From contig NZ_JALIGC010000034.1 in NCBI RefSeq assembly GCF_024764775.1, positions 211,683-275,682 of the forward strand: a DNA stretch of 64,000 nt, given 5' to 3'. This DNA is from Scandinavium manionii (lineage in GTDB: Bacteria > Pseudomonadota > Gammaproteobacteria > Enterobacterales > Enterobacteriaceae). Position numbers and translations under genes: made by a program. The notes under the pieces were generated by a model that ran no database searches, was not told where the DNA came from, and worked only from the letters and a program-made list of their open reading frames with translations. Shown here one piece after another: positions 25,444-34,762 of this stretch (the first letter of the stretch is position 1; each line of letters starts with the position of its first letter).

Positions 25444-27006
25444 ATGAACAAGACCCACACAGCCTCTTTACGTTTTCGCCCTCTGCTGCTTGCTGCGGCC
25501 CTGGCAGCCTTTGCTCATCCGGCTTTAGCGGCCGTTCCAAAAGATATGCTGGTGATTGGCAAAGCCGCCGATCCGCAAACCCTGGATCCGGCAGTGACCA
25601 TTGATAACAACGACTGGACCGTCACTTACCCGGCTTATCAGCGTCTGGTGAAATACAAAACCGAAGACGGCAAAGGGTCAACCGATGTCGAAGGTGATCT
25701 GGCGGAAAAATGGCAGGCCTCTGACGACGGTAAAACCTGGACCTTTACCCTGCACAACAACGCACAATTTGACGACGGCACACCGGTTACCGCTGAAGCC
25801 GTGAAACTCTCCTTCGAACGCCTGTTACGCATCAAGCAAGGCCCGTCGGAAGCCTTTCCTGCGAGCCTGAAAATTGATGCGGTCGACCCGACAACGGTGC
25901 GCTTTACCCTCAGTGAACCGTTCGCTCCGTTCCTACACACCCTCGCCAATGACGGGGCTTCCATCATTAACCCAACGGTATTGAAAGCACACGCTGCCGA
26001 TGACGCCAGGGGTTACCTGGCGGAGCATACCGCCGGATCAGGTGCTTTTAAACTGCAACGCTGGCAAAAAGGCCAGCAGTTAATCCTCGTCCCTAACCCC
26101 CATTTCAGCGGCCCGGCCCCGGCCTTTAAACGCGTCAGCGTAAAAATTATCGGTGAAAGCGCAGCCCGTCGCCTTCAGGTCACAAAAGGTGATGTGGACA
26201 TTGCCGACGCCCTGCCGGTGGATCAGTTCGCGGCACTGAAAAAAGAAGGCAAAGTGGCGGTCAATGACTACCCTGCGCTACGGGTTACTTATCTGTATCT
26301 GAACAACAGCAAACCGCCGATGAACCAGGTTGACCTGCGGCGTGCGGTATCCTGGGCGACCGATTATCAGGGGATGGTGAAAGGGATCCTCGGCGGTAAT
26401 GGCAAGCAGATGCGCGGGCCTATTCCGGAAGGGATGTGGGGTTACGACGCCAACGCCATGCAGTACAGTTTCGACCTCGACAAAGCCAAATCGGCATTAG
26501 AGAAAGTTGCCAGCAAGCCGTCATCGCTGACCTTCCTCTATTCCGATAGCGACCCTAACTGGGAACCTATTGCCCTCTCGACGCAGGCAAACCTGCAAAA
26601 ACTGGGGATAGGCGTCAAGCTGGAGAAACTGGCGAACGCCACCATGCGCGAGCGCATTGGTAAAGGGGATTACGACATCGCCATCGGTAACTGGAGCCCC
26701 GATTTTGCCGATCCGTATATGTTCATGAACTACTGGTTCGAATCCGACAAAAAAGGGCTGCCGGGGAACCGCTCGTTCTATAGCAATCCGCAGGTAGATG
26801 CGCTGCTGAAAAAAGCCGTCTCAACCACCGACCAGACCGCGCGTACCCAGGATTACCAGGCGGCGCAAAAAAGGGTCATCGATGAGGCGGCTTATGTCTA
26901 TCTGTTCCAGAAAAACTATCAGGTCGCCGTCAATAAAGAGGTCAAAGGCTATGTGTTTAACCCCATGCTGGAGCAGATCTTCAACATCGCGGAGATGCAC
27001 AAATAA
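25444..27006 (+). CDS. ddpA: DdpA D-Ala-D-Ala ABC transporter substrate-binding protein
   Basis: Periplasmic SBP_bac_5 protein (520 residues; E. coli about 516). The signal peptide MNKTHTASLRFRPLLLAAALAAFAHPALA is followed by VPKDMLVIGKAADPQTLDPAV, almost identical to E. coli DdpA. The segment GNWSPDFADPYMFMNYWFESD is characteristic. It presents D-Ala-D-Ala to DdpBC. The gene is followed by a very stable hairpin before ddpB, which should raise its expression above that of the membrane parts. Confidence 0.95.
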   Translation: MNKTHTASLRFRPLLLAAALAAFAHPALAAVPKDMLVIGKAADPQTLDPAVTIDNNDWTVTYPAYQRLVKYKTEDGKGSTDVEGDLAEKWQASDDGKTWTFTLHNNAQFDDGTPVTAEAVKLSFERLLRIKQGPSEAFPASLKIDAVDPTTVRFTLSEPFAPFLHTLANDGASIINPTVLKAHAADDARGYLAEHTAGSGAFKLQRWQKGQQLILVPNPHFSGPAPAFKRVSVKIIGESAARRLQVTKGDVDIADALPVDQFAALKKEGKVAVNDYPALRVTYLYLNNSKPPMNQVDLRRAVSWATDYQGMVKGILGGNGKQMRGPIPEGMWGYDANAMQYSFDLDKAKSALEKVASKPSSLTFLYSDSDPNWEPIALSTQANLQKLGIGVKLEKLANATMRERIGKGDYDIAIGNWSPDFADPYMFMNYWFESDKKGLPGNRSFYSNPQVDALLKKAVSTTDQTARTQDYQAAQKRVIDEAAYVYLFQKNYQVAVNKEVKGYVFNPMLEQIFNIAEMHK

Positions 27007-27029
27007 CCCTCAGCATCATTACCACACGA

Positions 27030-27051
27030 TGCCAGGCCTTCGGGCCTGGCA
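27030..27051 (+). promoter_or_regulatory. Stable TTCG hairpin between ddpA and ddpB
   Basis: TGCCAGGCC and GGCCTGGCA form a nine-pair stem with a TTCG tetraloop and no T run. Such hairpins after binding-protein genes protect the upstream mRNA and make binding protein more abundant than permease. Confidence 0.65.
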
Positions 27052-27063
27052 GAGGGCGTCAAT

Positions 27064-28086
27064 ATGAGTTTCTGGAGTTTACTACGCCAGCGCTGCTGGG
27101 GACTGGTTCTGGTCGTCATCGGGGTTTGTGTGATCACCTTTATTATTTCACACCTGATCCCCGGCGACCCGGCGCGGCTGTTGGCTGGTGAGCGAGCCAG
27201 CGATGAAATTGTGCAGCACATTCGTCATCAACTGGGGCTGGATCTGCCGCTGTGGCAGCAATTCGCCCATTATGTCAACGCCCTGGCCCACGGCGATTTG
27301 GGCACCTCCATCCGTACCGGCCGCCCGGTGCTGGAAGATTTGCGGGCCTTTTTCCCTGCGACCCTTGAGCTGGCAATCTGTGCCTTGTTTATTGCGCTGA
27401 TTGTCGGTGTCCCCCTGGGGGTGCTGTCGGCAGTTTACCGCAATCGCTGGACCGATCATCTGGTGCGACTGATGGCGCTGACCGGAATCTCCACTCCAGC
27501 ATTCTGGTTGGGACTCGGGGTTATCGTGCTGTTTTACGGCAAGCTCAATCTGCTACCGGGTAGCGGACGGCTTGATGACTGGCTTGACCCGCCGGCCCGT
27601 ATCACCGGTTTCTATCTCATTGATTCGCTGCTGGCCGGAGATATGGAGGTGTTCTTCAACGCGCTACAGCACCTGATATTGCCTGCTTTAACGCTGGCGT
27701 TTGTGCACGTCGGGATTGTCGCCCGCCAGATCCGCTCCGCGATGCTGGAACAACTGAGCGAAGATTATGTCCGCACCGCGCTGGCAAGCGGTCTGAGCAA
27801 GTTCACCATCGTGGTGCGCTACGCCCTGCCGAATGCGCTGATCCCTTCCGTCACGGTACTGGGGCTGGCACTCGGAGACCTGTTGTACGGCGCGGTACTC
27901 ACCGAAACGGTGTTCTCCTGGCCCGGGATGGGGGCTTACGTTGTGACCTCTATTCAGTCCCTCGATTTCCCGGCGGTGATGGGCTTCGCCATCGTGGTGT
28001 CGTTTGCTTACGTGCTGGTGAATCTGGCCGTTGATTTATTGTATTTGTGGATTGATCCGCGCGTTGGAAGGGGAGAAAAACAATGA
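27064..28086 (+). CDS. ddpB: DdpB D-Ala-D-Ala ABC transporter permease
   Basis: DppB-type inner-membrane permease (340 residues) with about six membrane segments. The EAA loop is visible as DYVRTALASGLSKFTIVVRYALPNALIP (about 233-260). The N-terminus MSFWSLLRQRCWGLVLVVIG is the first membrane segment. It overlaps ddpC by 4 bp. Length equals E. coli DdpB (340). Confidence 0.93.
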   Translation: MSFWSLLRQRCWGLVLVVIGVCVITFIISHLIPGDPARLLAGERASDEIVQHIRHQLGLDLPLWQQFAHYVNALAHGDLGTSIRTGRPVLEDLRAFFPATLELAICALFIALIVGVPLGVLSAVYRNRWTDHLVRLMALTGISTPAFWLGLGVIVLFYGKLNLLPGSGRLDDWLDPPARITGFYLIDSLLAGDMEVFFNALQHLILPALTLAFVHVGIVARQIRSAMLEQLSEDYVRTALASGLSKFTIVVRYALPNALIPSVTVLGLALGDLLYGAVLTETVFSWPGMGAYVVTSIQSLDFPAVMGFAIVVSFAYVLVNLAVDLLYLWIDPRVGRGEKQ

Positions 28087-28976
28087 TAATGACCCAGCAA
28101 CAACCGCTGGCGGTGGTGAAAAGGAACCCCGCACTAATCTGGAAACGCCGACTGTGGCTGTTACGTAAAAGCCCGTTAACCCTTATCGGCGGTGGGATCA
28201 TGGTGCTGGTGCTACTGCTAATGGTCTTCTCCCCGTGGCTGGTGCCACACGATCCGAATGCTATCGATCTCTCCGCCCGTTTGCAGGCGCCGTCTCTTGC
28301 CCACTGGTTCGGGACCGATGAAGTCGGACGGGATCTCTTTAGCCGGGTGTTGATTGGCAGCCAGCAGTCGGTGGCCGCCGGGCTGGCGGTGGTGCTTATC
28401 GCCGGGATCAGTGGTTCGCTGCTGGGCTGCCTTTCCGGTGTGCTCGGCGGGCGCAGCGACGCCCTTATTATGCGGCTGATGGACATCATGTTGTCGATTC
28501 CCTCACTGGTGCTGACCATGGCGCTGGCGGCGGCACTCGGCCCCAGCCTGTTCAACGCTATGCTGGCCATCGCCATTGTGCGCATTCCGTTTTATGTACG
28601 CCTGGCGCGCGGCCAGACGCTGGTGGTGCGTCAGCACACCTTTGTTGAGGCATCCGTCACCTTTGGCGCCTCCCGTTGGCATTTGATCAGTTGGCATATT
28701 TTGCGTAATGCCCTGCCGCCGCTGGTCGTTCAGGCATCGCTGGATATCGGCAGCGCCATTCTGATGGCCGCAACACTGGGGTTTATCGGTCTGGGAGCGC
28801 AACAACCGACGGCAGAATGGGGAGCGATGGTCGCTAATGGGCGCAATTATGTGCTTGATCAGTGGTGGTATTGCGCCTTTCCTGGGGCTGCCATACTGAT
28901 TACCGCAGTGGGGTTTAATCTGTTTGGCGACGGAATTCAGGACCTGCTGGATCCGAAATCGGGAGAGCGTCAGTGA
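28083..28976 (+). CDS. ddpC: DdpC D-Ala-D-Ala ABC transporter permease
   Basis: DppC-type permease (297 residues) pairing with DdpB. It has the N-terminal OppC-like segment (SPLTLIGGGIMVLVLLLMVFSPWLVP) and the EAA loop EASVTFGASRWHLISWHILRNALPPL. It overlaps both ddpB and ddpD by 4 bp (ATGA), showing a tightly coupled operon. A second ATG two codons downstream could also serve. Confidence 0.93.
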   Translation: MIMTQQQPLAVVKRNPALIWKRRLWLLRKSPLTLIGGGIMVLVLLLMVFSPWLVPHDPNAIDLSARLQAPSLAHWFGTDEVGRDLFSRVLIGSQQSVAAGLAVVLIAGISGSLLGCLSGVLGGRSDALIMRLMDIMLSIPSLVLTMALAAALGPSLFNAMLAIAIVRIPFYVRLARGQTLVVRQHTFVEASVTFGASRWHLISWHILRNALPPLVVQASLDIGSAILMAATLGFIGLGAQQPTAEWGAMVANGRNYVLDQWWYCAFPGAAILITAVGFNLFGDGIQDLLDPKSGERQ

Positions 28977-29962
28977 TGAGCGAACAGGTATTAAGCATTC
29001 AGGACCTGCGTTTAAGCTTCCCGCTCTATCAAAGCGAGGCGCATGTACTGAACGCGGTTTCCCTGCACGTTAACCGTGGGGAAATCGTCGGTGTGGTGGG
29101 TGAGTCAGGATCCGGTAAATCAGTGACGGCAATGGTCGCGATGCGCCTGATCCCGTCCGATAGCTACCATATCAATAGCGGCAGCGTGAACCTGCTCGGT
29201 ACTGATATGCTGACAGCGCCGGAGAAAACCTTACGAACGCTACGTGGCCGTCGGGTGGCGATGATCTTCCAGGAGCCGATGACCGCCCTCAATCCTACAC
29301 GCCGCATTGGCAAACAGATGGTCGATGTGATTCGGCAGCACCGCAGGTTATCAGTCCGCGATGCCCGCACGCATGCCGCCTCGCTGTTAACCGATATGCA
29401 AATAGCCGATCCGTTACAGGTGATGGACCGCTACCCTTTTGAACTTTCCGGCGGGATGCGTCAGCGGGTGATGATTGCCCTCGCCTTCTCGTGCGATCCG
29501 GACCTGCTGATTGCCGATGAACCGACTACCGCGCTGGATGTGACAGTCCAGCGCCAGGTGCTGCGGCTGCTGAAACAAAAAGCAAAAGCCACGGGTACCG
29601 CCGTCCTGTTTATTAGCCATGATATGGCGATCATCGCCCAGCTTTGTGACCGTTTGTATGTGATGTACGCCGGATCGGTAATCGAAAGCGGGGATACGCA
29701 CAGCTTGTTGAACCATCCACAACATCCTTACACCCTCGGTTTGCTGAACAGCGCGCCAGAATTCCGCGAGCCTCGTTCAACGCTGCCTTCTATTCCTGGA
29801 ACGGTGCCCAACCTGGCAAATTTACCGACAGGCTGTGTCTTCCGCGAGCGCTGCTTCGCCGCGGGTGAAGCCTGTGGCAACGTGCCCCCTTTACGTCCGC
29901 TGGATGACGGCAGTCGGGCCATCGCCTGCTGGTATCCACAACAGGAGAACGCGCATGTCTGA
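28973..29962 (+). CDS. ddpD: DdpD D-Ala-D-Ala ABC transporter ATPase
   Basis: Peptide-transporter ATPase of the DppD type (329 residues). Walker A is GESGSGKS (about 43-50), the signature is LSGGMRQRV and Walker B is LLIADEPTTALD. The C-terminal oligopeptide-transport domain has the Cys-rich region GCVFRERCFAAGEACG that binds an Fe-S cluster in related proteins. It overlaps ddpC by 4 bp and ddpF by 8 bp. Confidence 0.93.
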   Translation: MMSEQVLSIQDLRLSFPLYQSEAHVLNAVSLHVNRGEIVGVVGESGSGKSVTAMVAMRLIPSDSYHINSGSVNLLGTDMLTAPEKTLRTLRGRRVAMIFQEPMTALNPTRRIGKQMVDVIRQHRRLSVRDARTHAASLLTDMQIADPLQVMDRYPFELSGGMRQRVMIALAFSCDPDLLIADEPTTALDVTVQRQVLRLLKQKAKATGTAVLFISHDMAIIAQLCDRLYVMYAGSVIESGDTHSLLNHPQHPYTLGLLNSAPEFREPRSTLPSIPGTVPNLANLPTGCVFRERCFAAGEACGNVPPLRPLDDGSRAIACWYPQQENAHV

Positions 29963-30914
29963 TTGCCTGCTCGAACTGACCGATGTTCACCTTGCCTTCC
30001 CGTCCCGGAGAAACTGGCTCGGTAAGGTGACCGAATATGTTCATGCGCTCAATGGCCTGGATTTAACGGTACGACGCGGCGAAACGCTGGGCATTGTGGG
30101 AGAATCTGGCTGCGGCAAAAGCACCCTGGCAAAACTGTTGATGGGAATGCTGACGCCGGGCACAGGCCAGCTCGATCGTTCCCGCTTACCGGCAGACAGA
30201 CCTGGAGGCGGAATGCAGATGGTGTTTCAGGATCCGCTCTCCTCCCTTGATCCACGGCTGCCGGTCTGGCGCATTATCACGGAGCCGGTATGGATTGCAT
30301 CACGCTCCAGTGAAAAAGTGCGCCGGGCGCTGGCAGAAAAACTGGCGCAACAGGTCGGGGTACGGCCAGAGTATCTTGACCGCCCACCGCACGCCTTTTC
30401 CGGCGGGCAGCGACAGCGTATCGCTATCGCCCGCGCGTTATCTGCCCAGCCCGATATTATGGTGCTCGACGAACCCACCTCGGCACTGGATATTTCAGTA
30501 CAGGCGCAAATCCTGAATCTGCTGGTGACGTTGCAGCGACAGCAAAATCTGACCTACATTCTCATTTCGCATAACGTCTCGGTAGTGCGTCATATGAGCG
30601 ACCGCGTGGCGGTGATGTATCTCGGCCAGGTGGTGGAAATGGGCGAGACTCAAAGCGTGCTCGAAGCACCGGCCCATCCTTATACCCGGCTGCTGATGGA
30701 ATCCGTGCCCCGCCTCGACACCCCGCTGGGCGAAGCGCCGCAAAACACCGAGCTGCCCGGTAACCGCCATCTCCCGACAGGCTGCTATTTTCGCGAGCGC
30801 TGTCCGTGGGCTGAAAGTGGCTGCGCAGTGCCTCAACCGTTGCGCAGGTTGACAGACAACCATGCCACGCGTTGCTGGAAAGCGGAGGAAATCATCGCAA
30901 TGGGAGGTAAATAA
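29955..30914 (+). CDS. ddpF: DdpF D-Ala-D-Ala ABC transporter ATPase
   Basis: DppF-type ATPase (319 residues), partner of DdpD. Walker A GESGCGKS, signature FSGGQRQRI and Walker B IMVLDEPTSALD are intact. The C-terminal Cys-rich segment GCYFRERCPWAESGC is present. The start MSDCLLELTD was chosen because AGGAG precedes it and overlap with ddpD is then 8 bp; a 40-residue upstream extension in the ddpD tail has no family match. Last gene of the ddp operon. Confidence 0.92.
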   Translation: MSDCLLELTDVHLAFPSRRNWLGKVTEYVHALNGLDLTVRRGETLGIVGESGCGKSTLAKLLMGMLTPGTGQLDRSRLPADRPGGGMQMVFQDPLSSLDPRLPVWRIITEPVWIASRSSEKVRRALAEKLAQQVGVRPEYLDRPPHAFSGGQRQRIAIARALSAQPDIMVLDEPTSALDISVQAQILNLLVTLQRQQNLTYILISHNVSVVRHMSDRVAVMYLGQVVEMGETQSVLEAPAHPYTRLLMESVPRLDTPLGEAPQNTELPGNRHLPTGCYFRERCPWAESGCAVPQPLRRLTDNHATRCWKAEEIIAMGGK

Positions 30915-30976
30915 AAGCGGAACCGCGAAGGGGTGTTCATTGCTTAACCGAACACGCCAAAAACAGGAAAATATTC

Positions 30977-31005
30977 TTGACCGTTTTCATCCAACTCCCT
31001 ATAGT
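30977..31005 (+). promoter_or_regulatory. Sigma70 promoter of the second tRNA-Ser gene
   Basis: TTGACC and TATAGT at 17-bp spacing, followed by the discriminator AGCGCCCC. It resembles the first tRNA-Ser promoter in design but not in surrounding sequence, so both tRNA genes should be expressed independently. Confidence 0.7.
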
Positions 31006-31047
31006 AGCGCCCCGTTGCCCCCGAGAGGAAAGGCAGCGATACAATAT

Positions 31048-31135
31048 GGTGAGGTGTCCGAGTGGCTGAAGGAGCACGCCTGGAAAGTGTGTATACGGCA
31101 ACGTATCGGGGGTTCGAATCCCCCCCTCACCGCCA
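31048..31135 (+). tRNA. tRNA-Ser (GGA), second copy
   Basis: Identical over all 88 nt to the tRNA at 17107-17194: anticodon GGA, long variable arm, encoded CCA. It has its own promoter and terminator and is a complete gene, not the 3' fragment expected from integrase-mediated insertion into a tRNA. Confidence 0.96.
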
Positions 31136-31147
31136 TATTTGAAGAAG

Positions 31148-31176
31148 AGCTCGTACGAAAGTACGGGCTTTTTTTT
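31148..31176 (+). terminator. Terminator of tRNA-Ser, copy 2
   Basis: AGCTCGTAC / GTACGGGCT with a GAAA loop and eight T residues; one A-to-G change compared with copy 1 leaves a G-T pair in the stem. Confidence 0.85.
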
Positions 31177-31399
31177 CGTCTGTAGAACAGGCCACGGAGT
31201 CCAGCTTCGCGCTGCCTTACACGGTTTGCCTACCCTTCCTTCGCTTTTCGCTCAAAAACCACCCCAAAATGTGAATCAGATTCAGAAAATACAATACGGG
31301 ACCAAAAGTATTTGACCCCCTTTTCGGAAACTGCAATTTTACATCCCGGTTACACAAATAAAACATATATTCCATAATTGTGAAACAGGGTAACAATAC

Positions 31400-32935
31400 A
31401 TGCGCAAAATATTACGGTACACCCTTGTCGCCTTACTGACGTTAAGCTGTGTAAGTGTTTCCGCACAAAGTGAGCCTGCGAAAGGCGGCATTATCAATGT
31501 CGCCATGATTGGCGAGCCTCCCACCCTTGACCCGATGGTCTCGACCGCTGACCTGGTGGGAACCATTACCCAACACATTTTCGAAACGCTATATACCTTT
31601 AACGGCAAAAGCCAAGTGATTCCGCTGCTCGCCAACGCAATGCCAACCCTTTCTGACGACGGCAAAACGTATGTGATCCCACTGCGTCATGGCGTTACAT
31701 TCCATAATGGCCAGCCGATGACGGCAAAAGATGTACTCGCGTCATTACAACGCTGGGAGAAAATTTCCAGTCGTGGACGTCAGACCGCAGAAAAAATTAC
31801 CGAACTCTCCGCGCCCGACGATTACACCATCAAAATTGTTCTGAACCAGCCCTATGCGCCGATGCTGGCACTGCTGTCGCTTAACAATTCAGCGGCTGTC
31901 ATCATGCCGGAGGCGCAAACCACAGAATCTCCATTGACCACGTTCATAGGTACTGGGCCTTACCAATTAAAATCCCATCAACCCGATCGCTTTATTCAAC
32001 TGGTTCGATTTGTGGGTTATCACAACCTGGAGGGTGCTCCCGATGGCTACGGCGGCGCACGTAAGCAGTATCTGGATGAGATCCGTTTTGTGCCGGTCAC
32101 CGATCCCAATACGCGTGTTGAAGGTGCGATTTCCGGTCAGTTTGAGTATGTCGACTCGCTGCCGGTGGAATCCTTTAACAAGATACAGGGTGGAAAAGAT
32201 AAACCTGTCCTGCTGAAACCCTACGGTTGGCCAGTATTTGTCATGAACACCAAACAAGGGGTGGCGTCGAATATTCTGATAAGGAAAGCTATTCAGGCCG
32301 CACTGGCACCGCAAGATATGATGACTGCAGCGTTCGGTTCCCCTGAGTTTTTCACCCTTGATGGCGCGATGTACCCCAAAGGAAATATCTGGCATACCGA
32401 AGAGGATACGTCGCTTTATCGGTCAATGGGCGATACCGCCAAAGCACAGCAACTGTTGAAGCAGGCAAATTATCAGGGTCAGCCGCTGCGCATTCTGACC
32501 AGCCGCCAGTATGAGTTCCACTACAAGCTTGCGCAGGTGGCTCAGGCCTACCTGGAAGCCGCAGGATTTAAAGTCCAGCTTGATGTTCAGGAATGGGCAT
32601 CGTTGACTCAAAACCGCGCGAACCCTGCGCGCTGGGATATGTACATCAGCCACAGCCCTTTCCTGCCAGAACCTTCACTGACCGGCATCATGTCTGACAC
32701 CTCACCAGGTTGGTGGAGCACCGATAAAAAACATGCTGCCTTACAGGCTTTTAATAGCGAGACAGATCCGCAAAAGCGCATAGCGTTATGGGCCAATGTG
32801 CAGAAAGCCATTTATGAAGACGTGCCGATGTTTAAAGTCGGAAACTTTAATGCCCTGGCCGCGCAGTCCCCGCGTTTACAGGGCGTCACGCCTGCGCCAT
32901 GGCCGTATTTCTGGAATGCCTATCTCACCCAATAA
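31400..32935 (+). CDS. Peptide-type ABC transporter substrate-binding protein (second system)
   Basis: A 511-residue SBP_bac_5 periplasmic protein. The signal peptide MRKILRYTLVALLTLSCVSVSAQ is followed by INVAMIGEPPTLDPMVSTADLVG, the family start, and WDMYISHSPFLPEPSLTGIMSD near the C-terminus. It is only distantly like DdpA, so the ligand is probably different. First gene of a rightward operon of nine genes ending in an IclR regulator. The 264 bp upstream, after the tRNA, hold a TTCCATAATTGTGAA inverted repeat near 31370 that could be a regulator site (weak). The ligand is unknown, perhaps an N-acylated or modified amino acid given the downstream amidohydrolase. Confidence 0.85.
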   Translation: MRKILRYTLVALLTLSCVSVSAQSEPAKGGIINVAMIGEPPTLDPMVSTADLVGTITQHIFETLYTFNGKSQVIPLLANAMPTLSDDGKTYVIPLRHGVTFHNGQPMTAKDVLASLQRWEKISSRGRQTAEKITELSAPDDYTIKIVLNQPYAPMLALLSLNNSAAVIMPEAQTTESPLTTFIGTGPYQLKSHQPDRFIQLVRFVGYHNLEGAPDGYGGARKQYLDEIRFVPVTDPNTRVEGAISGQFEYVDSLPVESFNKIQGGKDKPVLLKPYGWPVFVMNTKQGVASNILIRKAIQAALAPQDMMTAAFGSPEFFTLDGAMYPKGNIWHTEEDTSLYRSMGDTAKAQQLLKQANYQGQPLRILTSRQYEFHYKLAQVAQAYLEAAGFKVQLDVQEWASLTQNRANPARWDMYISHSPFLPEPSLTGIMSDTSPGWWSTDKKHAALQAFNSETDPQKRIALWANVQKAIYEDVPMFKVGNFNALAAQSPRLQGVTPAPWPYFWNAYLTQ

Positions 32936-32951
32936 CACGCAGAGGTTCTGG

Positions 32952-33893
32952 ATGATACGTTCAACGTTACATCGTTTATTTGGCATGGCCGTCGTGATGG
33001 CTATTGTCATTAGCCTCGTGTTTCTGATTGTCCATATTACGCCCGGCGATCCTGCTGCGGTTATGTTAGGACCTGATGCAACCGGCGCTGATATTGCCGC
33101 CCTGCGCGATCAGATGGGGTTAAATGCCCCACTGTGGCAGCAGTTTTTTCACTACATAATCGGGGTGCTGCATGGAGACTTAGGTCGCTCTATATTCCTG
33201 AATATCCCGGTGACAGAAGCTCTGTGGCAGCGGGCTGAACCGACCTTTTTCCTGACGCTGATGGCGTTGCTGGTAGCGACGCTTATCGCTCTACCTGTCG
33301 GGATTTTATCCGCTTACTACCGCGGATCATGGTTCGACCAAATCGCCACATCCGTGGCCATGCTTTCAGCCAGTATTCCCTCTTTCTGGCTGGGCCTGCT
33401 CTTTATTCAGTTCTTTGCCGTCAAACTCGGCTGGTTCGATACCTCAGGCTATGGCGGCCCCACGGCCACCTTTGGCGAACGAATGAATCATCTGTTGCTA
33501 CCTGCACTTTCATTGGGTGCGGTGTGTTCAGCCCTGATTATGCGTTTTACCCGCGCCAGTATGCTCGATGTACTGAATGATGATTACGTACGTACCGCGC
33601 GGGCTAAAGGGATGTCCGAGTATCGCGTGGTGGTAAAACACGCATTTAAAAATGCGCTCATCCCCGTAGTAACCGTTATCGGACTGACCGCCGCACTGCT
33701 TATTTCGGGCGCGATCGTCACCGAAACAGTATTTGGTATCCCAGGCGTCGGTAGCCTCACCGTTTCGGCGGTATTACGCAGGGATTATCCCGTTATTCAG
33801 GGTACGTTGCTGGTCATTTCTGGCCTGTATGTGCTGATGAATTTCGCGGTCGATATGTTGTATCTGTGGATTGATCCGAGGGTACGTTACTGA
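32952..33893 (+). CDS. ABC transporter permease, DppB type (second system)
   Basis: A 313-residue permease. The start MIRSTLHRLFGMAVVMAIVI was chosen over a 52-residue upstream extension lying in another frame of the binding-protein gene; AGAGG precedes it. The EAA loop is DYVRTARAKGMSEYRVVVKHAFKNALIP, and about six membrane segments are seen. It lies 16 bp after the binding-protein gene and overlaps the next permease by one base (TGATG). Confidence 0.88.
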   Translation: MIRSTLHRLFGMAVVMAIVISLVFLIVHITPGDPAAVMLGPDATGADIAALRDQMGLNAPLWQQFFHYIIGVLHGDLGRSIFLNIPVTEALWQRAEPTFFLTLMALLVATLIALPVGILSAYYRGSWFDQIATSVAMLSASIPSFWLGLLFIQFFAVKLGWFDTSGYGGPTATFGERMNHLLLPALSLGAVCSALIMRFTRASMLDVLNDDYVRTARAKGMSEYRVVVKHAFKNALIPVVTVIGLTAALLISGAIVTETVFGIPGVGSLTVSAVLRRDYPVIQGTLLVISGLYVLMNFAVDMLYLWIDPRVRY

Positions 33894-34762
33894 TGTCTAT
33901 TTCACTCGTTGTAAACACAAGCGCACGCCAGGATTCCTTTTTCTGGCAGTTAATGTCGCGACCGACGACTGCCATTGCCGCGGTTTTACTCGGCCTGATT
34001 GTCGTCAGCGCCGCGCTGGCACCCTGGCTTGCGCCTTTCAATCCTGGCCAACTGGCCATTATCCATCGTCTTAAGGCCCCGGACCTGCTCCATATTATGG
34101 GTACCGATGAACTAGGGCGGGATGTCTTTTCCAGAATCCTGTTCGCCGGACAAACGTCGTTAAGCGTGGGCATTTCCGTGGTGGTTTTCACCTCTATCAC
34201 CGGCGTATTACTCGGCTTACTTGCAGGATATTTCCGCGCATTAGATGCCCCTCTTTCACGACTGATTGACGCCATGATGGCGTTCCCGGACATCCTGCTG
34301 GCAATTGCACTGGTCGCCGCACTTGGCCCCTCCTCTACGAACGTAGTTATCGCGTTGGGGATTGTTTACACGCCGCGAATGGCAAGGGTGATTCGCGCAT
34401 CGACTCTGGTCATCCGTGAACTGCCGTACGTTGAAGCCGCCAAAGCTCTGGCCGTACCAACACCGGTGATTTTATATCGTCATATTCTGCGCAACCTGAC
34501 GTCGCCACTGTTAGTGCAGTGTACGTTTATTTTTGCCAACGCCATTCTGGCGGAGGCCGGTCTGTCCTTCCTGGGCGTCGGCGTTTCGCCGGATATTCCA
34601 ACTTGGGGCACGATGATAAGCCAGGGCCGTCAATATATGGATCAGGCCAGCTGGATCATGCTGTTCCCCGGTCTTGCCATTGTGATTACCGTTCTGTCGC
34701 TCCAGTTACTGGGCGATGGGTTGCGCGACTTACTCGATCCTCGACTTGCAAAAGGTGCCTGA
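33893..34762 (+). CDS. ABC transporter permease, DppC type (second system)
   Basis: A 289-residue permease with the DppC-like N-terminal segment (ATTAIAAVLLGLIVVSAALAPWLAP region) and EAA loop EAAKALAVPTPVILYRHILRNL. The segment GTDELGRDVFSRILFAGQTSL is typical of the family. It is coupled by TGATG overlaps to the permease before and the amidohydrolase after, so the enzyme belongs to the transport operon. Confidence 0.88.
   Translation: MSISLVVNTSARQDSFFWQLMSRPTTAIAAVLLGLIVVSAALAPWLAPFNPGQLAIIHRLKAPDLLHIMGTDELGRDVFSRILFAGQTSLSVGISVVVFTSITGVLLGLLAGYFRALDAPLSRLIDAMMAFPDILLAIALVAALGPSSTNVVIALGIVYTPRMARVIRASTLVIRELPYVEAAKALAVPTPVILYRHILRNLTSPLLVQCTFIFANAILAEAGLSFLGVGVSPDIPTWGTMISQGRQYMDQASWIMLFPGLAIVITVLSLQLLGDGLRDLLDPRLAKGA

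Larger units (their letters stand above)
31041..31185 (+). repeat. 145-bp direct repeat, copy 2
   Basis: Second copy of the tRNA-Ser plus terminator unit (first at 17100-17244), with two substitutions, one in the terminator stem. It marks the right edge of the 13.8-kb block. Confidence 0.9.

Noticed and set aside
17107..31135. Integrative element with attL/attR at tRNA-Ser
   Set aside because: No integrase or recombinase gene is found between the repeats, and the distal copy is a whole tRNA gene with its own promoter.
34519..34761. N-terminal extension of the amidohydrolase
   Set aside because: The extra residues come from another frame of the permease gene; the ATG at 34762 overlaps the permease stop and starts the family sequence.
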